A DNA stretch of 11,504 nt from CAZCBJ01 sp964496705 (GTDB lineage Bacteria; Chloroflexota; Anaerolineae; Anaerolineales; Anaerolineaceae), in contig CAZCBJ010000116.1 of assembly GCA_964496705.1 (NCBI GenBank), forward strand, positions 1 through 11,504. Reading direction: 5' to 3'. Each line of letters opens with the position of its first letter. The stretch's first letter is position 1. The translations under genes and the position numbers were made by a program. The notes below the pieces were generated by a model. That model was given only the letters and a program-made list of their open reading frames with translations, did not search any database and had not been told where the DNA came from. Positions 1 through 4,063 of this stretch are shown one piece after another.

Positions 1-124
1 GCAGGGTGGGGGGCGGAAAAGGATTCAGCGCCAAATTGGGATTCAAGAAAATCAGGATAAAAAACGCAGCCAGAAGGATTGCGCTGATCAGAACCAGAGT
101 GGTCAGGATATCCATGAATTTCAT
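1..124 (-). CDS. Small membrane-anchored protein with proline-rich tail (partial, C-terminus beyond window)
   Basis: Forty-one codons are visible, read leftward from an ATG at 124-122; the rest lies beyond the window edge. The protein opens with a short MKFMD head, then a strongly hydrophobic segment (about residues 7-27), then an asparagine/proline-rich stretch, NPNLALNPFPPPTL. The hydrophobic helix is probably a signal anchor with the proline-rich part outside the membrane. A Shine-Dalgarno-like AAGGTGA lies about five bases before the ATG. It is divergent from the PepSY-like gene at 261 and shares its promoter region. Small anchored proteins with NPFPPPT tails are familiar to me from Anaerolineae genomes, but I know no function for them. 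The alternative is a spurious short ORF; the RBS and clean helix argue against that. Confidence 0.6.
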   Translation of the reverse strand, partial: MKFMDILTTLVLISAILLAAFFILIFLNPNLALNPFPPPTL

Positions 125-147
125 ATCTCACCTTAACCTGTATTTTC

Positions 148-153
148 ATTATA
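148..153 (-). promoter_or_regulatory. Candidate -10 box for the leftward partial gene
   Basis: The minus strand reads TATAAT here, 23 bases before the leftward ATG at 124. No good -35 hexamer is visible at the expected distance; that position is occupied by the TCTTCAC direct repeats (167-184). This would suit an activator-dependent promoter, which is inference. Confidence 0.4.
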
Positions 154-166
154 TATGTTTTCTCAA

Positions 167-184
167 TCTTCACCACTTCTTCAC
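167..184. promoter_or_regulatory. Direct repeat TCTTCAC-N4-TCTTCAC, candidate response-regulator box
   Basis: TCTTCAC occurs at 167-173 and again at 178-184, exactly 11 bp apart, about one helical turn. Read as TTCACC-N5-TTCACA it fits the tandem-hexamer layout of OmpR/PhoB-family binding sites. It sits between two divergent -10 boxes (148-153 leftward, 195-200 rightward), over the place where each -35 would be. A regulator bound here could serve both directions. No response-regulator gene is visible in the window. Confidence 0.35.
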
Positions 185-191
185 AAGTTCT

Positions 192-200
192 TGTTATAAA
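192..200 (+). promoter_or_regulatory. Candidate extended -10 box for the PepSY-like operon
   Basis: TGTTATAAA matches the extended -10 form TGnTATAAT, with TATAAA at 195-200. No proper -35 is seen. Transcription would begin near 207, which places a small hairpin (GCGCA at 208-212, TGCGC at 222-226) at the very 5' end of the mRNA, where it might stabilise the transcript. Confidence 0.4.
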
Positions 201-260
201 TAATTCAGCGCAGAATTGAAATGCGCGAAGATCAATCATTAGACAACTCAAGGAGGTTGT

Positions 261-1076
261 ATGCGAAAGTTTTGGATGGTTTTACTGGTGGTGATCCTGG
301 GCCTGGCAGCCGGGCTGGGCGCTGGTTACGGCGTTTCGCTTCTCATCCGCGACCGGAATGCCAGTCTGGTTGACACAGCCGGGTCAAATTGGCGCATAGC
401 GCCACAGTGGCAGAAGGGCGCCGCGCCGTACGTTTCACCGGATGAGGATGATGACGGCGGGATCACCGGCTGGCAAAAGCGCGGTTATTGTCTGCCCCCC
501 GGCCAACAGAAAAAGATGGGCGACCGAATGCTGCCGCGCATTGGGAATAATGGGGAACGCGGTCGTTGGATGATGCGCGTGCCGCAAACCGAAAATGATT
601 CGGCGCAGAAGATGACTGCCGAACAGGTAATCCAAATGGCACAGAGCATCGTCGCCGATGAAGATAACCTGAAAATTGGCAAGGTGATGGAGTTCGAGCG
701 CGGTTTCTATGTGGAAATCCTCGAAAAGGACACCGGCCGCGGCGCTTACGAGCTATTGGTGGGTGGATACGGACGCCGGGTTGGCAGAAGCATGCCGATG
801 ATGTGGAATCTGAAGTATGGACCGAGAGCGTCTGGCTCTGCTGTGGACAATACCGTCAGCCAATCGGACGCCCAAACAGCAGCGCAGGCTTTGCTGGACG
901 GCCAGTCGGATGGTTGCACGATCCAGAGCGGCACCTCATTTTACGGATATTACACCTTTGTGTACGCCTGTGACGGTCAGACGACCGGCCTGGTCCGTAT
1001 GAATGGTCTGACCGGCACGGTCAGGCTGCACGAAGAATTCGGCAAATTTATTTCAATGGTGGAGGTTACACAATGA
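261..1076 (+). CDS. Membrane-anchored PepSY-like domain protein
   Basis: A 271-residue protein starting at an ATG preceded by an excellent AAGGAGG. Residues 5-28 form an N-terminal signal anchor; the rest should lie outside the membrane. Residues 60-67 are acidic. From about 118 there are two PepSY-like units. The first (118-188) has a TAEQVIQMAQ helix, a strand pair around GFYVEILEKDTGRGAYELLV and the MPMMWNLKYG tail. The second (201-268) is similar and carries Cys219 and Cys237, which could form a disulfide. I recall the MMWNxKYG ending from PepSY-type proteins of anaerobes and Chloroflexota; PepSY domains are thought to inhibit proteases or modulate envelope proteins. The target is unknown. 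The stop overlaps the next gene by ATGA, so the two are translationally coupled. Confidence 0.75.
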   Translation: MRKFWMVLLVVILGLAAGLGAGYGVSLLIRDRNASLVDTAGSNWRIAPQWQKGAAPYVSPDEDDDGGITGWQKRGYCLPPGQQKKMGDRMLPRIGNNGERGRWMMRVPQTENDSAQKMTAEQVIQMAQSIVADEDNLKIGKVMEFERGFYVEILEKDTGRGAYELLVGGYGRRVGRSMPMMWNLKYGPRASGSAVDNTVSQSDAQTAAQALLDGQSDGCTIQSGTSFYGYYTFVYACDGQTTGLVRMNGLTGTVRLHEEFGKFISMVEVTQ

Positions 1077-1477
1077 AATCGGTCTGGAAGTATGTTCTCT
1101 TGTTCCTGGGTGTGCTCGTGCTGGCATTTTGCGCCGCGCTCCCGTTGTTCAGTTTGCGCTCAATAGGCATGGTTCACATGGCTGCCCCGATGTTTCAGGT
1201 CCGCGCTTTCCCGTTCTTCATGGGCGGCGGTTGGCTGATGATGGGGCTGCGCTTCCTGCCAGCCCTGGTGATTGGGGCAGGATTGTTGGTCATGATCATC
1301 GTGGGCATTGTTGCGCTGACGCGCAGGTCGAAGGCGTCGCCGGCGGTAGTCGCGGCTCATGATACCTTCACGCCTGTCGAGCCGGCGGTCGAAACCGTCC
1401 CGTGCGCTCACTGCGGTCAACCGCTGCAGGCGGGCTGGGTGGCCTGCCCGCATTGCGGCTCCAAAGTCGGCGAATAA
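1073..1477 (+). CDS. Two-helix membrane protein with C-terminal zinc ribbon
   Basis: A 134-residue protein whose ATG overlaps the stop of the PepSY-like gene (ATGA). It has two hydrophobic helices (about 5-27 and 60-83), separated by a Met/Phe/Gly-rich segment that includes FFMGGGWLMMG. After a basic RRSK stop-transfer sequence comes a proline/valine linker and a zinc ribbon: CAHC at 111-114 and CPHC at 125-128, ending four residues later. The positive-inside rule puts the ribbon in the cytoplasm. Zinc ribbons of this kind often mediate protein contacts; no enzymatic domain is present. The overlap suggests it works with its extracytoplasmic partner, perhaps as the cytoplasmic end of a membrane unit. 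The specific role is unknown. A strong terminator follows. Confidence 0.75.
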   Translation: MKSVWKYVLLFLGVLVLAFCAALPLFSLRSIGMVHMAAPMFQVRAFPFFMGGGWLMMGLRFLPALVIGAGLLVMIIVGIVALTRRSKASPAVVAAHDTFTPVEPAVETVPCAHCGQPLQAGWVACPHCGSKVGE

Positions 1478-1499
1478 CGCACTGAGCATGGTTTTCCTG

Positions 1500-1534
1500 A
1501 ACCCGGCTGATGACCATCGGCCGGGTTTTCTTTT
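1500..1534 (+). terminator. Rho-independent terminator after the PepSY/zinc-ribbon pair
   Basis: AACCCGGC (1500-1507) pairs perfectly with GCCGGGTT (1520-1527). The stem continues inward through a T-G wobble and GAT/ATC, leaving a GACC loop. A TTTTCTTTT tail (1526-1534) follows directly. It begins 22 bases after the zinc-ribbon gene's stop. Confidence 0.88.
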
Positions 1535-1538
1535 CCGG

Positions 1539-1544
1539 TATAAT
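1539..1544 (+). promoter_or_regulatory. Candidate -10 box for the nucleotidyltransferase gene
   Basis: A perfect TATAAT stands 33 bases before the ATG at 1578 and just after the upstream terminator, which is the expected place for a new promoter. The -35 region would overlap the terminator stem and shows no good match, so this is suggestive only. Confidence 0.4.
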
Positions 1545-1577
1545 TTTCAGCATCCCCTTTCACGAAAGAATGGATGT

Positions 1578-2378
1578 ATGCAAACCTACGCTTTTAAGCC
1601 AGGATATCCCACCCGCGAGCACGAGCAGGCTGCCCGGCAGGTGGTGGATTATTTCCGCGGGCGCTCCGAGGTTTCGAGTGTGCTCTTGACCGGCTCGTGC
1701 GCGCGCGGCAAGGCCAGCCCGGATAGCTGCCTGGACATGGCGATTCTCTTGCGCCCGGAAGTATTTGATGCCAGGCTGACCTCGCTCTCCGCTGAGTGGG
1801 AAAAGGTGGTCCAGGCGGAGCCGGCTTTCGCCGAATTAAGGCGTGTGGGGGCTTATTCCAATCTTGAAGTGGAATTTTTAGATGGCCGCTTTGATCCGGA
1901 CGGGCACGGCTGGACGAGTGGGCCGGACCAATTTGAGTTGGCGATTGGCAATCTGCTGGTGTATTGTGCGCCGCTGCTGGAACAGGATACATATTTTCAT
2001 GAACTCCGGCAGCAGTGGTTGCCGTATTACGGGGAGGAACAGCGCAGCGAGCGTATGCGCATGGTGCGTGGTTATTTAACCAATAATCTGGATCACATCC
2101 GCCTGTACGTGCCGCGCGGATTGTATTTCCAATCATTTCACCGCCTGTGGCACGCCTTTGGCGAATTTCTGCAACTGCTGTTCATTTCGCGCCGCACCTA
2201 CCCCATCGCGTATGATAAATGGGTCAGGGAGCAGGTGGTGGAAGTCCTCGGTCTACCCGATCTGTACGCGCGGCTGCCGCGCCTGTTTGAGATCGGGAGG
2301 TTTGAAAGTGATGAAATCTGGCGAAAAGCCGAAGACCTATACGCTCTGCTGGAGGAATATGTGCCGGAAAGCGGTTGA
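1578..2378 (+). CDS. Nucleotidyltransferase-fold protein (KNTase/pol-beta superfamily) with altered active site
   Basis: A 266-residue protein; I place the start at ATG 1578 because upstream in-frame starts would run through the terminator and the preceding gene. The Shine-Dalgarno site is weak. Residues 32-58 hold the nucleotidyltransferase signature: VLLTGSCARGK, then PDSCLDMAILL. The family motif is G-S, about ten residues, then D-h-[DE]-h; here the first acid is Cys51 while Asp53 is kept. A later acidic strand (LEVEF, 96-100) could carry the third carboxylate. Residues 140-262 are helical, resembling KNTase-type C-terminal domains. Such proteins transfer nucleotides to small molecules, RNA or protein; the substrate cannot be told. 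With one metal-binding acid replaced it may be altered or inactive. It overlaps the pyrophosphatase-like gene by 20 bp. Confidence 0.75.
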   Translation: MQTYAFKPGYPTREHEQAARQVVDYFRGRSEVSSVLLTGSCARGKASPDSCLDMAILLRPEVFDARLTSLSAEWEKVVQAEPAFAELRRVGAYSNLEVEFLDGRFDPDGHGWTSGPDQFELAIGNLLVYCAPLLEQDTYFHELRQQWLPYYGEEQRSERMRMVRGYLTNNLDHIRLYVPRGLYFQSFHRLWHAFGEFLQLLFISRRTYPIAYDKWVREQVVEVLGLPDLYARLPRLFEIGRFESDEIWRKAEDLYALLEEYVPESG

Positions 2379-2703
2379 ATATATCGGCAGGACGGTGCGC
2401 ACGCACGTTGACCGGCAGCTCGGCTGTGCGCATCCGCAGCACGGCTTTATCTACCCGCTGAATTACGGTTTTTTGCCGGGTGTGACCGCTCCGGACGGCG
2501 AAGAATTGGATGCTTATCTGCTGGGTGTGTTCGAGCCGGTGAGTGAATACGAGGGCGTGTGCATTGCTGTGATTCATCGGCTGGATGACGATGACGATAA
2601 ACTGGTCATCGCTCCGCCCGGCAGAACATTCAGCGATGACCAGATTCGCGCGTTGGTTGAATTTCAGGAACGTTTTTTTCAATCGGTGATCTGGAGAGAA
2701 TAA
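2359..2703 (+). CDS. Short inorganic-pyrophosphatase-like protein
   Basis: The ATG at 2359 follows GGAGGA by only two bases and starts inside the nucleotidyltransferase gene, giving 114 residues. The sequence fits a compact family I pyrophosphatase: DRQLG (18-22), FIYPLNYGFLPG (30-41) with the active-site tyrosine pattern, the PPase signature as DGEELDAYL (46-54; the usual form is DGDPLDV), and a DDDDDKL metal/phosphate segment (76-82). Classical bacterial enzymes have about 170-180 residues; this one lacks the N-terminal strand that normally supplies a Glu and the Lys/Glu pair, and the C-terminal Tyr/Lys pair. I recall similar 110-130-residue proteins annotated as inorganic diphosphatase. 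The likely reaction is hydrolysis of diphosphate, perhaps that made by its overlapping neighbour. Diphosphatase activity itself is unproven. Confidence 0.75.
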   Translation: MCRKAVEYIGRTVRTHVDRQLGCAHPQHGFIYPLNYGFLPGVTAPDGEELDAYLLGVFEPVSEYEGVCIAVIHRLDDDDDKLVIAPPGRTFSDDQIRALVEFQERFFQSVIWRE

Positions 2704-2736
2704 AAAAAGCAAGCCGGGCACACCCCAGCCTGCTTT
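2702..2736 (-). terminator. Terminator between convergent genes, mainly for the leftward regulator operon
   Basis: AAAGCA-A-GC-C-GGG (2706-2718) pairs with CCC-A-GC-C-TGCTTT (2724-2736) around a five-base loop, giving eleven pairs and two mismatches. Leftward, the stem runs into seven T (A at 2702-2708 on the plus strand), 15 bases after the regulator's stop. Rightward it overlaps the pyrophosphatase stop codon and has only a weak T tract. Confidence 0.72.
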
Positions 2737-2750
2737 GCAATCGTTCTGCG

Positions 2751-3080
2751 TTATTCCGGCAAGTCCCCCAGTATTTGCTGCATGTTGCGGCGGTATTCGC
2801 GGAATGCCTCGCGCCCCTTTTCGCTGAGGCGGATCTGGGTGTAGGGTTTTTTGCCCTTGTATCCTTTCTCAATGATCACATAACCGGCTTCCTCCAGTTT
2901 GCTCAGGTGGGTGGAGAGGTTGCCCCACGACATACCGGTGATGTTGGTGAGAAAGACGTAGTCGGCGCTTTCGAGGACGAACAGGTAGGTCATCACCATC
3001 AAACGTCCCTGAGAATGGATGATCGGGTCAATGCTTTCCAATTGGCGCAGCTTATCCTGTTGAGAGTTGGGTTCGCTCAT
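2751..3080 (-). CDS. Winged-helix transcriptional regulator (HTH_34 / PadR-like)
   Basis: A 109-residue cytoplasmic DNA-binding protein. Residues 17-38 form the first helix (DPIIHSQGRLMVMTYLF), 41-50 the next, and 51-68 the recognition helix and turn (SWGNLSTHLSKLEEAGYV). The wing (69-86) contains KGYKGKKPYTQIRLSEKGR, typical of the HTH_34 winged-helix group. These usually act as dimers on short dyads. No effector domain or metal-binding cysteines are seen. The gene lies nine bases after the membrane-protein gene with GAGG five bases before its ATG, so they are co-transcribed. Two dyads in the pair's promoter (3773-3788 and 3746-3764) are the obvious targets, suggesting autoregulation. The terminator at 2702-2736 ends the unit. 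Confidence 0.85.
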   Translation of the reverse strand: MSEPNSQQDKLRQLESIDPIIHSQGRLMVMTYLFVLESADYVFLTNITGMSWGNLSTHLSKLEEAGYVIIEKGYKGKKPYTQIRLSEKGREAFREYRRNMQQILGDLPE

Positions 3081-3089
3081 GGGATCCTC

Positions 3090-3719
3090 TCAGGATTGCG
3101 GAATTTCGGGGGCGATGGGATGGTTCTTGATAAAGAGGCGATATTGCCACAGACCTGCCAGAATGATGACCAGCGAGGCGATGCCGAATGTGACCGGGTG
3201 GCCGTGGTGAGGCACGCCCGCCCATTGCCAGAGCAGCTCGCCGACCAGGGCAGCAACTGCCAGCAGGATGGCATAGACGTACAAGCGGCTGTATTCCATG
3301 AAGTAAGCGATGGCGCTGAGAACCACCAGAAAGATCAGCGCGGTGCCGAACGGCAATGTCAGCCGAGGAGCCTCTGGCAGACGGCTGCCCAACAGGGTGA
3401 GCAACACACCCGCCAGCAGCACACCGAACAGGACCAGATTGACGCGCAGCATCTTGAGCTTGCGTTCACGCCGAAAGGTCACACTGCCCAGGCGGGGATT
3501 GACGTACCGGCGGCGAACCCAGGTGATAATTCCAATCACGACCAGCCAGAAAGGCAGGAAGATGAAAGAACTCCAAAAATCCCCCAGCCGTTCGCTCAGC
3601 AGTGGCGCGAGGGCGAAGAGCAGCGTGATGCTGCCGAGATACACATCCCACAACCCATCCTGGTAGCGGGAGGCAAACGCTTTGCGTTCAGCCTGTTGCA
3701 AATCAGCATTTTGTTTCAT
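3090..3719 (-). CDS. Six-helix membrane protein paired with the winged-helix regulator
   Basis: A 209-residue integral membrane protein. The start is the ATG at 3719, with AGGAA six bases upstream; an in-frame TTG 75 bases earlier would run into the -35 box and is rejected. Before the first helix is the motif RYQDGLWDVYLG (18-29). Hydrophobic segments lie at about 29-44, 49-68, 93-111, 120-140, 146-167 and 177-196. Between helices 2 and 3 is a basic cytoplasmic loop with YVNPRLGSVTFRRERKLK (72-89). I recall the DGLWD and PRLGSVxF motifs from uncharacterised membrane proteins that travel with HTH_34 regulators, but know no function. No transporter ATPase or enzyme motif is visible. Together with the regulator it may form a small membrane-stress or signalling unit, which is inference. 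Confidence 0.78.
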   Translation of the reverse strand: MKQNADLQQAERKAFASRYQDGLWDVYLGSITLLFALAPLLSERLGDFWSSFIFLPFWLVVIGIITWVRRRYVNPRLGSVTFRRERKLKMLRVNLVLFGVLLAGVLLTLLGSRLPEAPRLTLPFGTALIFLVVLSAIAYFMEYSRLYVYAILLAVAALVGELLWQWAGVPHHGHPVTFGIASLVIILAGLWQYRLFIKNHPIAPEIPQS

Positions 3720-3745
3720 GGTTGCTTCCTTTTTGAGATGCGGTA

Positions 3746-3764
3746 TACTTTGTGTTGCAAAGTA
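3746..3764. promoter_or_regulatory. Dyad over the probable transcription start of the leftward pair
   Basis: TACTTTGTGTTGCAAAGTA: perfect 7-bp arms (TACTTTG/CAAAGTA) around a five-base centre. It lies just downstream of the leftward -10 box, over the predicted start near 3759, where a bound repressor would block transcription. The winged-helix protein encoded by the same unit is the natural candidate. Confidence 0.55.
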
Positions 3765-3765
3765 A

Positions 3766-3794
3766 ATTGTATAACAAATATATTTGTTTGTCAA
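3766..3794 (-). promoter_or_regulatory. Sigma-70-type promoter of the membrane protein/regulator pair
   Basis: On the minus strand, TTGACA (3794-3789) and TACAAT (3771-3766) are separated by exactly 17 bases. The -35 is perfect and the -10 has one mismatch to TATAAT. Predicted transcription starts near 3759, leaving a 5' leader of about 40 bases. Confidence 0.8.
3773..3788. promoter_or_regulatory. Perfect 16-bp palindrome in the promoter spacer, probable operator
   Basis: AACAAATATATTTGTT equals its own reverse complement and fills 16 of the 17 spacer bases between -35 and -10. A dimer bound here would occlude RNA polymerase, as many winged-helix repressors do. It differs in sequence from the second dyad at 3746-3764, so one protein may not bind both. 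Confidence 0.6.
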
Positions 3795-4063
3795 TACCCA
3801 ATCCCCTGTTTCTGAGTAAAATCAGGAGTAGATCAACTGTGGCGGTTATTGGACAAGCCTGAAGAACCGATGTTTGAGGAGGATAGGCTGATCACCGCCA
3901 TTCGTTTCATACGGGCTTCGCCGATGCGGTCATGGGCGGGCACGTCTTCGGGGATGACATGCAGACCGAATTGAAAGGAAAAAAATAAGTTTACGTCCTT
4001 GCCGGACTCCAGCGAATCTCTTACAATTGCGTGGGGGATGCAAACCTTACCCGGAGGAGAAGC
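3795..4063. other. Non-coding gap with possible minus-strand gene remnant
   Basis: Between the leftward promoter and the mannosidase start I see no convincing intact gene. On the minus strand a frame stays open from about 4084 to a stop at 3833-3835 (roughly 80 codons) and reads in part FQFGLHVIPEDVPAHDR, with G/C-rich third positions like real genes nearby, but with no start codon carrying an RBS. It may be the decayed end of a lost gene, or chance. The gap also contains nested inverted repeats (TGGCGGT 3840-3846/ACCGCCA 3894-3900; AGCCT 3856-3860/AGGCT 3885-3889) and, at its right end, a promoter for the mannosidase operon. Confidence 0.3.
3999..4027 (+). promoter_or_regulatory. Candidate promoter of the mannosidase operon
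   Basis: TTGCCG (3999-4004) and TACAAT (4022-4027) are 17 bases apart. The -35 matches four of six consensus bases and the -10 five of six. Transcription would begin near 4034, leaving a leader of about 30 bases that includes the GGAGGA ribosome site at 4053-4058. No operator dyad is obvious around it. Confidence 0.5.

Noticed and set aside
6..203. Plus-strand reading frame of 65 codons at the left edge
   Set aside because: It starts at a GTG without a ribosome site, is antisense to the hydrophobic NPFPPPTL protein and runs through the divergent promoters.
1359..1577. Upstream extension of the nucleotidyltransferase
   Set aside because: The frame is open, but it would cross the zinc-ribbon gene, the terminator and the TATAAT box; the conserved protein begins after 1578.
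2158..2358. Upstream extension of the pyrophosphatase-like protein
   Set aside because: It would overlap the nucleotidyltransferase by about 220 bases and its Cys/Arg-rich translation is out of character; ATG 2359 fits the family's start.
2775..3815. Plus-strand reading frame of 346 codons
   Set aside because: It is antisense to the winged-helix regulator and membrane protein, both with motifs, ribosome sites and a strong promoter; its His/Gln-rich product looks like a shadow.
3870..3974. Short plus-strand ORF (34 residues) in the regulatory gap
   Set aside because: There is no ribosome site, no promoter just upstream and no recognisable sequence.
4031..4063. GTG start 11 codons upstream for the mannosidase
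   Set aside because: It lies at the predicted transcription start and has no Shine-Dalgarno site, whereas ATG 4064 has GGAGGA five bases upstream.
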